Shown: positions 51,986 to 61,500 of the stretch, piece by piece | Layout: every line of letters starts with the position of its first letter | Numbering within the stretch: position 1 is the first letter of the stretch | Origin: Chitinophaga oryzae | Lineage (GTDB): Bacteria > Bacteroidota > Bacteroidia > Chitinophagales > Chitinophagaceae | DNA length: 64,000 nucleotides | NCBI RefSeq assembly: GCF_012516375.2 | Contig: NZ_CP051204.2 | Coordinates: 6,820,001-6,884,000 of the forward strand | Direction of reading: 5' to 3' | Notes under the pieces: generated by a model | What the model saw: the letters and a program-made list of their open reading frames with translations, nothing else | Databases searched by the model: none | What the model was told of the DNA's origin: nothing | Program-made: the position numbers and the translations under genes

Positions 51986-53185
51986 TCATTTAATCAATGT
52001 AAAAAACCTTCCCCAGCGGATATAAAAATCCTTGTAAGTCTTGTGGAAGCTAAACCATATTACCCATGCTTTACCAATCAGGTGATCTTCCGGCACAAAG
52101 CCCCAGAAGCGGGAATCTATTGACTGGTGGCGGTTATCGCCCATCATCCAGTAATAATTCATTTTAAAAGTGTAGGACTTTGTTTCCTTACCGTTGATAA
52201 ATATTTTATCACCCTGTACCTCCAGCTGGTTGTTTTCGTAGTTGACAATGATACGCCGGTACAGGGGCAGCACGCAGGTATCCAGTGCCACGGTGGCGCC
52301 TTTTTCCGGTACGTAAACCGGCCCGTAGGTATCTTCGCTCCAGGGAAAGTTATCCGGATCTCCGGGAAAAATGCCTCTCCGCGTTTTCATTTTCGGGTCC
52401 GGCAGGATAGTATCACCCCATTGTTGCACCAGTGCAGCTTTGTCTTTGGTAAGATCGTAGATATAGTATTTTGTAGAGTCTTCTCCCAGGCCATAGCCAC
52501 CATCCACGCCGAGGTCTTTTTCCTGTTTATCATTGAACGGCTTTCCCGATCTCGTTTTTACCTGGTAGCCGGTGAGTGCTTCGGGTGGCTCGAAGCCCGG
52601 TTTACCGTTGACGAACAGTTGTCCGTTTACCACCATGATGGTATCTCCGCTGATGCCTACTGCCCGTTTGATCCATGTCTCGCGCCGGTCTACAGGGCGG
52701 TAGATGGGGTCCATATAGAACAGCTTCAGCGTGTCCGGCGTCATGTTCCGTTTCATCACGTAATAATCTGCGTCATCTCCAGACTTGCTGTACAATGCCG
52801 TATCTCCGCAGGGGTAGTTAAACACGATCACATCGTTTCTTTTTACTTCACTGAAACCAGGCAATCGTTTGTAGGGCCACTGTACAGCGGTGGAATAAGA
52901 TTTGGTGGTTTTGGTAAAGGGCAGGGTATGATTGGCAAATGGGAATGCCAGTGGTGTCATGGGGATACGCGGACCATAGCTGATCTTACTAACAAAAAGA
53001 TAGTCGTGGATTAACAGGGTCCTTTCCATAGAGCCGCTGGGGATCATAAAAGCCTCAAACAGGAAGGTCCGGATCAGCGTGGCTACTACGATGGCAAAAA
53101 CAGCAGCTTCTATCCATTCCCTGGCTTTTGATTTCCTTTTTTGGGGTCCCCCGGCCGTTTTCCGCTTCCAGAAAAATAGCTTCAT
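51986..53185 (-). CDS. lepB: Signal peptidase I
   Basis: A 399-residue membrane protease that cuts Sec signal peptides. A transmembrane segment (about 25-45) leads to the box B catalytic serine S52 in MIPSGSMERTL. The lysine is K173 in WIKRAVGISGD, and later boxes include MGDNRHQSIDSRFWG. About 120 residues separate Ser and Lys, much longer than in E. coli-sized relatives at this point, with an inserted region rich in Tyr and Pro. Such enlarged enzymes are common in Bacteroidota. It is monocistronic and presumably essential. Confidence 0.94.
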   Translation of the reverse strand: MKLFFWKRKTAGGPQKRKSKAREWIEAAVFAIVVATLIRTFLFEAFMIPSGSMERTLLIHDYLFVSKISYGPRIPMTPLAFPFANHTLPFTKTTKSYSTAVQWPYKRLPGFSEVKRNDVIVFNYPCGDTALYSKSGDDADYYVMKRNMTPDTLKLFYMDPIYRPVDRRETWIKRAVGISGDTIMVVNGQLFVNGKPGFEPPEALTGYQVKTRSGKPFNDKQEKDLGVDGGYGLGEDSTKYYIYDLTKDKAALVQQWGDTILPDPKMKTRRGIFPGDPDNFPWSEDTYGPVYVPEKGATVALDTCVLPLYRRIIVNYENNQLEVQGDKIFINGKETKSYTFKMNYYWMMGDNRHQSIDSRFWGFVPEDHLIGKAWVIWFSFHKTYKDFYIRWGRFFTLIK

Positions 53186-53360
53186 CGAGTTGGCTTTAGG
53201 ATAATCAGTGTCTTAACAATTTAACCAATTAAAACCAGATCCGCATAAAAATTATTTCCCCGCAAACCCGCTGCAGTAAAGCCGCAGCAACATTTTCCGC
53301 GGGGATAAAACCCTTTTTCTTAATTTCGGTCATTGTCCACGTTACAAACAACATTATCAG

Positions 53361-54338
53361 ATGCATAACTCACGACGTTCATTTATTCAGCAGGCCGGTT
53401 TGTTAGCTGCCGGTATGATGCTTCCCGGCGGCCTTTTTGCGCAGACGGAGAAAAAAGGCCTCTCCCGCAATATCGGGCTGCAATTGTACACGCTGCGCGA
53501 TCAGCTGGACAAAGACGTAAAAAGCACCATCATCCGCGTAGCGCAGATTGGTTACAAGGAAGTGGAGACTTATTACGGTTACCAGGGGGAAAAGGACAAA
53601 GGCACTTTCTGGGGCCTCAAACCATCGGAACTGAAAGCGCTGTTCCAGGAATACCAGCTGGCTACGCCCAGCGGCCACTATCAGCTCAACGACTACCTGA
53701 CCCGCGGCAACGGTGACCCGGCTGCGCTGCAACCACAGATAGACCTGGCGGCGTCACTGGGCCAGCAATATTTTATCGTGCCCGTGTTGCCTCTCTCGCT
53801 GTGGGATAAAAAGCTGACAACAGATGATTATAAATTCATGGCTGAACAGCTGAACAAAGCCGGCGAACTGTGTAAAAAATCCAACCTGCAGATCGGTTAC
53901 CATAATCACTACTGGGAATTCAAGAAGCTGGCGGACAGCAATACCACGGGTTATGAGGTGATGCTCAAAAACACGGACCCTGCGCTGGTATCGTTTGAGC
54001 TGGACCTTTTCTGGGCAGTGAAATCCGGCGTAGACCCGCTGAAGCTGTTCTCCCAGGCGCCCGGACGGTTTGTGGCCTGGCACGTAAAAGACATGGACAA
54101 AAAGAACACCGCCAGCCTCACTGCTGCCGGCAATGAAAACAAAACCTCCATGCAGCTCTTGTCCGGCGTATCATTCGCAGAAGTGGGCACCGGCAGCATT
54201 AACTTCCGGCAGATCTTTGCGCAGGCCAAACAGGCAGGCGTGCAGCATATCTTTGTGGAGCAGGACAAAATCACCATCGATCCGTTCGACAGCATTACCA
54301 AAAGTTATAACTACGTGAAAAACGTATTAGTGAAATAG
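53361..54338 (+). CDS. Tat-exported sugar phosphate isomerase/epimerase-type TIM barrel
   Basis: A 325-residue xylose-isomerase-like TIM barrel with a twin-arginine signal (NSRRSFIQQAGLLAAGMM). Likely metal ligands lie in VSFELDLFW, WHVKDMD, and FVEQDKIT, with HNHYWEFKK contributing a histidine pair. Exported members of this family act on sugars or sugar acids in the periplasm, often beside carbohydrate uptake systems. Here it is monocistronic with its own hairpin terminator. The substrate is unknown. Confidence 0.87.
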   Translation: MHNSRRSFIQQAGLLAAGMMLPGGLFAQTEKKGLSRNIGLQLYTLRDQLDKDVKSTIIRVAQIGYKEVETYYGYQGEKDKGTFWGLKPSELKALFQEYQLATPSGHYQLNDYLTRGNGDPAALQPQIDLAASLGQQYFIVPVLPLSLWDKKLTTDDYKFMAEQLNKAGELCKKSNLQIGYHNHYWEFKKLADSNTTGYEVMLKNTDPALVSFELDLFWAVKSGVDPLKLFSQAPGRFVAWHVKDMDKKNTASLTAAGNENKTSMQLLSGVSFAEVGTGSINFRQIFAQAKQAGVQHIFVEQDKITIDPFDSITKSYNYVKNVLVK

Positions 54339-54344
54339 TTTCTT

Positions 54345-54371
54345 AGCCCGGGCTGTGATTCAGCCCGGGCT
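54345..54371. terminator. Hairpin terminator after the sugar isomerase gene
   Basis: A perfect 11-bp stem AGCCCGGGCTG / CAGCCCGGGCT with a TGATT loop, six bases after the stop codon. No strong T tail follows. Confidence 0.7.
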
Positions 54372-54412
54372 AGTTCCGTATTTTCGCGTTTCAAATAAAG
54401 CATACCCAAGAT

Positions 54413-55627
54413 ATGTCGATGCATGAAATAGAATCCCTGGTGGAGATGTCCGTTTACTGCCTGCATGAAAGCCAGGATGATTCACTGGACCGCAGAAGCC
54501 TCTTTTACAGCCTGTACGAGCTGCAATCAAATTTTGATACCGGCTTCACCCATTTCCGGGTGATGGATATCCTGATACAGCGCCGTTTCGTATATACCTT
54601 CCCGATAACCGCGCACCCGGCTTATGCACAGCATCAGGCGTTCCTCGACAACCTCGCCGCCGCGCAGAAGTTCAGCTTTATCTATACCGAACCTGAAGAG
54701 GAGTGGGATGCTGAAACCAACCCCGTAGCGGGCTACGCCCACTTCGACCAGCAGCGGCAACAGTATATCCTTTACTGCGATGCCGGTTCCACGCTGTGGG
54801 AAGCCTTTGTGGCCAACGGCACCCTGCAGGGCGCCGACGCTACCCCTCCGCAATTATCCGACGTGTTCACCATGGCCCGCATCATCGCAGAAAACGCAGC
54901 ACAACAGCAATACCGCGACCTGCTCGCCACCTGGTACCAACTGCTGCCTTACATGGTGATGGCCGCTGAACAGGAAAATGAACCCATCGACCATGAAGGC
55001 CTGAAAACCATCCTCGACCTCGTGGTGGCCAACGACGCCATCTACGAAGAAGGCCTGCCGCCTGTAGATGAACTGCCGGAAGGCGGCGAACTCGGCAAAT
55101 TCTGCGAATGGTGGTATGCTCCCGCCAAAGGGAAAATGAAAACAGCAGCCGAACTGGATAAAGGCATAGACCTCGACGCCGTGCCCTTTACACAGGAGGT
55201 GGAAAAAACAGCCGGCTGGTACGACAATGAAGTGAGAAGCCTGCTGGAAAGCATCCACCACAGCATCACCTTCATGGAAGACAACGGCTTCAATGAAGAC
55301 ACGCAGAAAAGTGTGGAGATGCGCCTGCTGCAGGGACTTGAATATGCCCGGAAAGGCATTGAACTGGCCCCCGAAGAACCCGGTCTCCTCGTGAATATGG
55401 GCTCCCTGTATATGCTGGCCGAAAATTTCGAAGAAGCACTGGCCTGCTACAACAGAGCACTGGACATCGCTCCGGACAACAGCTATATCCACCTCAACCG
55501 CGCCATCCTTTTCTATCAGATGGAAGACGTGCCGCTGGCCATCACCTCATTCGAAAAGGTGCTGGCGCTCGAACCGGACAACGAATTCGCCCAACAGTGG
55601 CTGGCGCAACTAAAAAGCAATGGATAA
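54413..55627 (+). CDS. Tetratricopeptide-repeat protein
   Basis: A 404-residue cytoplasmic protein. The first 280 residues are unassigned and acidic. From about 290 on are TPR units: KSVEMRLLQGLEYARKGIEL, PGLLVNMGSLYMLAENFEEA and SYIHLNRAILFYQMEDVPLA. The C-terminus probably mediates protein binding. Its stop overlaps the SUKH-like gene by eight bases, so the pair is translated together, which suggests a joint function; no further clue is seen. Confidence 0.8.
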   Translation: MSMHEIESLVEMSVYCLHESQDDSLDRRSLFYSLYELQSNFDTGFTHFRVMDILIQRRFVYTFPITAHPAYAQHQAFLDNLAAAQKFSFIYTEPEEEWDAETNPVAGYAHFDQQRQQYILYCDAGSTLWEAFVANGTLQGADATPPQLSDVFTMARIIAENAAQQQYRDLLATWYQLLPYMVMAAEQENEPIDHEGLKTILDLVVANDAIYEEGLPPVDELPEGGELGKFCEWWYAPAKGKMKTAAELDKGIDLDAVPFTQEVEKTAGWYDNEVRSLLESIHHSITFMEDNGFNEDTQKSVEMRLLQGLEYARKGIELAPEEPGLLVNMGSLYMLAENFEEALACYNRALDIAPDNSYIHLNRAILFYQMEDVPLAITSFEKVLALEPDNEFAQQWLAQLKSNG

Positions 55628-56180
55628 CCGCCTTCAACAGATAGCAACAGCACTCGGCATCACCCTGCCGGGTGCCTACGCCCGCTTCCTGGAAACGGAA
55701 CAGCTGCAGGAAAGCCGCCTCGTCACCGACCTGGTAAACCTCTATGGCACTGAAGATCTTGTAGCCAGGAACTACGACTACCAGGTGCAACAATACCTCC
55801 CCGGCTACCTGAGCATAGCGGACGACAGCGGCGGCTGCGGTATCTTCCTCAATACCACCGAAACCACCCTGACCGTATACACTACCGGTTACGGCGCCCT
55901 CGACCCCGGGTGCATGGACGTGCTCAGCGACGACTTCCTCCAATGGGCGCAACAAGGTTACTCCCTCGAAGTGTTACGGGAAGCCCCTGCTTTTATTGCC
56001 GCCCGCCACGCAGAGAAAAATCTGTTGCGCAACGAATGGATACGGCTCCACCAGGCACTTTCCCGCCTCGAAACCGAAAAACCCCGGCTGGACCTGAAAA
56101 CCTATCTCCTGCAGAAGCGCCGGCTACAGCAGGAGATACAGGATTTCGAAACCCGGAACGCCGGGAAATCATACCGGTGA
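55620..56180 (+). CDS. SMI1/KNR4 (SUKH)-like protein
   Basis: A 186-residue protein with the SUKH pattern: ATALGITLPGAYARFLETEQ, then LPGYLSIADDSGGCGIFLN and a C-terminal charged helix (RLQQEIQDFETRNAGK). SUKH proteins include immunity proteins against toxins, but many are stand-alone domestic proteins. No toxin gene is visible here, and the partner by overlap is a TPR protein. I therefore favour a housekeeping or regulatory role; this is an inference. Confidence 0.75.
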   Translation: MDNRLQQIATALGITLPGAYARFLETEQLQESRLVTDLVNLYGTEDLVARNYDYQVQQYLPGYLSIADDSGGCGIFLNTTETTLTVYTTGYGALDPGCMDVLSDDFLQWAQQGYSLEVLREAPAFIAARHAEKNLLRNEWIRLHQALSRLETEKPRLDLKTYLLQKRRLQQEIQDFETRNAGKSYR

Positions 56181-56181
56181 T

Positions 56182-56201
56182 CCCAGGGCGGAAGCCCCGG
56201 G
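56182..56201. repeat. GC-rich hairpin after the SUKH gene
   Basis: CCCAGGGC-GGAA-GCCCCGGG (one mismatch), two bases after the stop. It is followed by a pyrimidine-rich low-complexity tract (56216-56300) with repeated GTCACT and TTCCCC words. It probably acts as a terminator. Confidence 0.6.
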
Positions 56202-56360
56202 GCCGCTATATAACCACTTCCCTGTCACTACCTCCCCGCTACTTCCGTCACTCCTGTCACTCCCGTTACTTCCCCGTCATTTCCCCGTCGCTTACCCGCA
56301 GCGCCCCACCGCCAAAGGGCCCCGCGGAAACCTTCTGCCCTTTTTACCGATTTATCATGT

Positions 56361-56368
56361 TATCTTTG
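56361..56368 (+). promoter_or_regulatory. Candidate promoter for the sigma/FecR/SusCD operon
   Basis: TATCTTTG matches TAnnTTTG; a TTT at 56341-56343 is about 17 bases upstream. It lies 107 bases before the sigma gene ATG. Confidence 0.45.
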
Positions 56369-56475
56369 ACCACCCCGGTTGCCATTTCTTTCATTACACT
56401 GTTATGCCCATTAAAAAATTCATGTCAGTGACCTCACCGGGGCGAACCATTGATTGATCAGTATCTGGATACAGG

Positions 56476-57075
56476 ATGCAGAACAACGTAGCACAGGAGA
56501 CAATATTATTTGACCGGATCGCGGAAGGTGACGAAGCAGCGTTTGAAGCGCTGTTTCATCTCTATGTGCCCCGCATCAGGCCCGTCATCCTCCAGATCAT
56601 CCAGGAAGAAGCGCCGGTAAAGGATATTATCCAGGAAATATTCCTCGGCCTGTGGATGGGACGCGATAAGCTGCCCGCTGTCAGCAGCCCCCGCAACTGG
56701 ATCTTTAAAATGACCTACCACCGTTCCTACAGCTGGCTGCAAAAACAGGGCGTCCGCGAAAAAGCCCGCCACCAACTGTCCTGGAGCGAAACGGAATACA
56801 CCAACATCACAGAGGAAAACCTGTCCCTCTCTGAAACCTCCCGGCTGATACGGGAAGCCATCGCCCAGCTACCGCCCCAGGCCATGAAAATATACCTGCT
56901 GAGCCGGGAAAACGGCTTGAAAATAGCCGATATCGCCGGCCAGCTGGACATCTCTGTCCAAACCGTCAAAAATTCACTGGTACGCTCGCTGCGCGCCATC
57001 CGGGAATACCTGCTCAGACACGGTATTAGTATCCCTTTAATGTTACTTTCTTACAGCCTCTCCCTCTTTTTTTAA
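56476..57075 (+). CDS. ECF-type RNA polymerase sigma factor
   Basis: A 199-residue sigma-70 family protein. Region 2 (about 20-90) has VKDIIQEIFLGLWMGRDKLP. Region 4 (about 130-185) has IAQLPPQAMKIYLLSRENGL and IADIAGQLDISVQTVKNSLV. A hydrophobic C-terminal tail (IPLMLLSYSLSLFF) is unusual and may be a membrane-touching end. It precedes fecR and susC, the classic outer-membrane-signal cascade: receptor to FecR to sigma. The sigma should activate the operon. Confidence 0.92.
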   Translation: MQNNVAQETILFDRIAEGDEAAFEALFHLYVPRIRPVILQIIQEEAPVKDIIQEIFLGLWMGRDKLPAVSSPRNWIFKMTYHRSYSWLQKQGVREKARHQLSWSETEYTNITEENLSLSETSRLIREAIAQLPPQAMKIYLLSRENGLKIADIAGQLDISVQTVKNSLVRSLRAIREYLLRHGISIPLMLLSYSLSLFF

Positions 57076-57197
57076 ATTTTTTTTCAGACCGATAGGTACT
57101 ATCGCAAAGTTCACGGTACGTATATGCAGGGACACCCCTGCAACCGGGTCGCCCCGCACCAAAATCCAACGTTCACGCGATACAAAAAACCACGTCA

Positions 57198-58355
57198 TTG
57201 CCAGATACTGAAAGACTGATATACTTATTATCACAAGCCCGTCAGGGCCTCGCTACGCAGGAGGAGTACACGGAACTGCTGGAAATCATCCAGGCTGATG
57301 AAACGGGTACTGTCAATGCGCAGATTGAAGCCTTCCACGGGCCCGCAGCTCCGGACAGCCACGATCCGGCCGAATGGCAGCAGCTCGTCACCGGCATCCT
57401 GGCGGCCGACAAGCCCCGGCAGCCCGCCCGCATTCAACCCATCCACTGGAGATGGGCAGCAGCGGCCAGCATACTGCTGCTGGCAGGCATCGCCTGGTGG
57501 TGGACACACCCCGCCAAAACACCGGCGCGCGCATACACACAGGCGGCCCCCGACATAGCCCCCGGTGGCAATAAAGCCATCCTGACCCTCAGCGATGGTT
57601 CACAGATAACGCTCGACAGCGCCGGTAACGGCCTGCTGGCACAACAGGGTGGCAGTAAAATCACCAAAATGGCCAACGGCCAGCTGGTGTACGACGACGC
57701 CGGCACCACGGATGGCAAAATACTATACAACACCATGAGCACGCCCCTCGGCGGCCAGTATAGCCTCATCCTGCCCGACGGATCCAAGGTATGGCTCAAC
57801 GCCGGCTCCTCCATTACCTACCCCACGGCCTTCACCGGCACGGAAAGGAAGGTAAGCGTGACAGGCGAAGCCTTTTTTGATGTGGCGAAAAATGCAGCTA
57901 TGCCCTTCCGCGTAACGGCCAACAACACGACCGTCGACGTACTGGGTACCCACTTTAACATCAACGCCTACACAGACGAAGCCTCCATCAAAACCACCCT
58001 CGTCGAAGGCGCTATCCGCGTGTCTGCCCATAACCGCCAACTGGTGCTGAAACCAGGGCAGCAGGCCAGGGTAAGCCACTCCGATGTAGAGGTGGCCGAC
58101 CAGGTAGACCTCTCCGCTATCACCGCCTGGAAAGAAGGCTATTTCTCCTTTACCAACGCCGACCTGCCCACCGTTATGCGGGAACTGGCACGCTGGTACA
58201 ACCTCGAGGTGAGCTACGAAGGCAAAATACCGGACCGCGTGTTCAACGGGGAAATAGGCCGCAGCCTTACCCTCTCCCAGGTGCTCAAAGGACTGTCCAA
58301 AACGAGAATAAAATACAGAATAGAAAATGGCCGCCGGATTATCATCCAGCCATAA
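57198..58355 (+). CDS. FecR-family anti-sigma factor
   Basis: A 385-residue single-pass regulator. Cytoplasmic residues 1-78 are followed by one helix (WAAAASILLLAGIAWWW), a periplasmic FecR domain (KAILTLSDGSQITLD, GSKVWLNAGSSITYPTAF) and a C-terminal domain (NLEVSYEGKIPDRVFNGEIG). Translation must begin at the TTG at 57198, as no nearby ATG or GTG fits. It conveys the signal from the SusC-type receptor, whose N-terminal STN domain contacts FecR, to the sigma factor. Confidence 0.9.
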   Translation: MPDTERLIYLLSQARQGLATQEEYTELLEIIQADETGTVNAQIEAFHGPAAPDSHDPAEWQQLVTGILAADKPRQPARIQPIHWRWAAAASILLLAGIAWWWTHPAKTPARAYTQAAPDIAPGGNKAILTLSDGSQITLDSAGNGLLAQQGGSKITKMANGQLVYDDAGTTDGKILYNTMSTPLGGQYSLILPDGSKVWLNAGSSITYPTAFTGTERKVSVTGEAFFDVAKNAAMPFRVTANNTTVDVLGTHFNINAYTDEASIKTTLVEGAIRVSAHNRQLVLKPGQQARVSHSDVEVADQVDLSAITAWKEGYFSFTNADLPTVMRELARWYNLEVSYEGKIPDRVFNGEIGRSLTLSQVLKGLSKTRIKYRIENGRRIIIQP

Positions 58356-58441
58356 CCTTTATAAAGAACGATGAAAAACAAAACAGGAACAATGATCAAT
58401 TCAGGCTAACAAAGAGGTATTCCCATGTACTTTAATGAAAT

Positions 58442-58479
58442 AAGCCGGGGATAAAGATTGGCGTCAGAACCCCGGCCTT
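58442..58479 (+). terminator. Weak hairpin between fecR and susC
   Basis: AAGCCGGGG (58442-58450) pairs with CCCCGGCCTT (58470-58479, one bulge). The 191-base gap and this hairpin may limit read-through, so that susC has a partly independent (sigma-dependent) promoter. Confidence 0.4.
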
Positions 58480-58546
58480 AGTTCAGCTAAACCAACAAAC
58501 AAGTCGGTAAACATTCTTCATTAATTCAACCAAACATTGCAAAAGT

Positions 58547-61500
58547 ATGCAAGTAAAGGCTATTTGTAATTCCGGACCCGGTTGTCGTCCAAAAAAAGCC
58601 GGGCTGTTCAACAAACTTTTGTTAGTTATGAAGCTAACTTCTCTTCTGCTCCTGATGGGTATCTTACAGGTAAGCGCTAAAACCAGTGCTCAAACTGTTA
58701 CCTGGTCTGCCCGTTCCGTCAGCCTCCAGAAAGTGCTGAACGTGATACGCCAGCAAACAGGCTACGCTTTTTTCTACGACCGGGAAGACCTGAAAAACAC
58801 CTCCCCGGTAACCGTGGAACTGAAAAACGCTTCCCTGCAAACCGCTATGGACATGGTGCTCCAGCACCAGTCCCTCAGCTACGAAGTACAGGGAAATACG
58901 GTGTTCATCACCCGTAATGAAAAAACAACGAAAAACATACAATCCACGGAGAGCAATACACCTCCGCCGGTAACCATCTCCGGCAAAGTGGTGGACGAAA
59001 CCGGCGCAGCCATCCCCGGGGCTTCCGTGATGGTGAAAGGCACCACCAAAGGCGCTATCACCACCCCTAACGGCGAATTCCAGATCGCCGGCGTAGACGA
59101 AAATGCAGTGATCACCATCACCAGTATCGGCTACACCGCACAGGAAATCAGCCTGAAAGGAAAAACACACCTCAATATCGTTCTCCAGTCCGACGTAGCC
59201 TCCCTGAAACAGCTGGTGGTAGTAGGCTATGGCACCCAGAAAAAAGCCAACCTCACCGGCGCCGTGTCCAGCATCGGCAGCAAGGAACTGGCCAACAGGC
59301 CCGTTACCAGCGTCAGCAACGCGTTACAGGGCACCATGCCCGGCGTTACCGTCACCGCTGCCAAAAGCGGTCAGCCAGGCTCCGACGGCGGCAGCATACG
59401 TATCCGCGGCATCGGCACCCTCAACACCGCTGACCCCGTGATAGTGATCGACGGAGTGGTGACCAACGTGAGCAGCCTGAACAACATCAACCCGGACGAT
59501 ATCGCCAGCATGTCCGTGCTGAAAGACGCCGCCTCCGCCGCCATTTACGGCTCCCGCGCGGCCAACGGCGTTATCCTCATCACCACCAAACAAGGTAAAA
59601 AAGGCGCTCCCCAGGTGACTTATAACGCTTATGTAGGTAAACAGAAAGCCACCGGCCTCCCCGACTTCCTGCCCTCCTGGCAGGTAGCGGAACTGGAGAA
59701 CCAGGCTTCCATCAACGAAGGATCTGCTCCTAAATACACCGCCGAACAAATAGCCAAATACAAAGACGGCTCCGATCCCTACAACTATCCTAACACGGAT
59801 TGGCTCGGCCTCTTCTACAAAGGCAGCGGCATCCAGCAAAATCATTACCTCGGTGTCTCCGGCGGAAGCGAAAAAACACAGTATGCACTCTCCCTCGGCC
59901 TCTTTGACGAGAACGGTATTGTAAAGGAAACCAACGCCAAAAGATATACTACCCGCCTCAACGTCACCTCCGAGGTGGCCAACCGCGTGAAAGTAAATGC
60001 CAATATCGGCTTTACCTCCACCGGCCAGGCAGAACCATCCAACCCCTACACCGGCGATTTTCAACAGCTGGTAAGACAGATCAACAGGATCAACCCGCGC
60101 GTGCCTTATAAATATGCTAATGGCCACTACGGCGCTATCGGCGACGGTAACCCCATGGCCTGGCTGGAAGGCAACAGCAAGAACACCTATTCCTACTACG
60201 ATCTCGTAGGCAATGTGGGCGTGGACTGGGAAATCCTCAAAGGCCTGCACTTCAAGCCCTCCCTGGCTTATATCATGAAGATCAACCACATCAAGAAGTT
60301 CAGGGCCGATCAGCAGTATTACAATGCTAACGGTGATAAGACCTTCTACCAGGGACCCAGCTCCGTTACCGATCAGAACAACTTCGGCAACACCGTTACC
60401 CAACAGGCTTTGCTGGAATACACCAAATCCTTCAATAAACACAACTTCAAAATACTGGGCGGTTTCTCCCAGGAGCAAACCAAATACTCCTTTGACGAAG
60501 GATACCGTAAAGGCTTTCTCAACAATGAACTGACCGATCTGAACCTCGGCGGCACTGAAGGTCAGTACGCCCTCAATTACAGCTATGAGCTGGGCCTGCG
60601 CTCCTGGTTCGGCAGACTGAATTACGATTTCGACGGGAAATATCTGCTGGAAGCTAACCTGCGTTATGACGGATCTTCCCGCTTTGCACCGGGCAACAGG
60701 TGGGGCACCTTCCCCTCTTTCTCCGCCGGCTGGAACATCGACCGTGAGGCGTTCTTCGACGCCCTTAAACCTGCGGTGTCCAACCTGAAACTGAGAGCTT
60801 CCTGGGGCCAGCTGGGCAACCAGTACGTAAAAGGAAAGGATGACGCCAAGTATCCCACCTTCCCGTACTACCCGTACATCTTCACCGCCCTCGGCGATCA
60901 GAACTATGTATTCGGCGGCACAGCGGCCGGCGTAGTGCCGGGCGTTGCTCCCATCAATGGCGCCAACCCGGATATCAAATGGGAAAGCACTACAGAAACA
61001 GGCGTAGGTATCGATGCGGGCTTCCTTAACGGAAAACTGAACTTCAGCGCCGACTACTTCCATAAGAAAACCAATGGCATCCTGCTGGCTGTGCCGGTAG
61101 GCGCCGTCTATGGCTTCCAGGACCCCGTACAGAATGCGGGCGCCGTACTGAACCGCGGTTGGGAATTCCTGTTGAGCTATGCTGACAACAAAGGCGACTT
61201 CAATTACAGCGCCAGCTTCAACACCGCCTTTATCCACAACGAAGTACTGGACCTCCGTGGTTCCGGACCTATCATCGACGGCTATACGTTTAAACAGGTG
61301 GGCTATCCGGTAAACTCCATCTATGGCTACGTAGCTGAAGGCATCTTCCAGTCGAAAGATGAAATAAAAAATTCACCTTTCCAGTTACCGACCACCGCAC
61401 CCGGCGATCTGAAATACCGCGATAAAGACGGCAACGACACCATCAACGGGGCCGACAGAGAATATCTCGGCAGCTATTTCCCGAAAGTGACCTTCGGTCT

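Noticed and set aside
55620..56180. A toxin-immunity locus based on the SUKH fold
   Set aside because: No polymorphic toxin, RHS or secretion gene lies nearby; SUKH proteins are often stand-alone.
59324..61237. A 637-codon open frame opposite susC (minus strand)
   Set aside because: It mirrors the susC codon pattern, has no recognisable domain and would lie wholly inside an unmistakable SusC gene.
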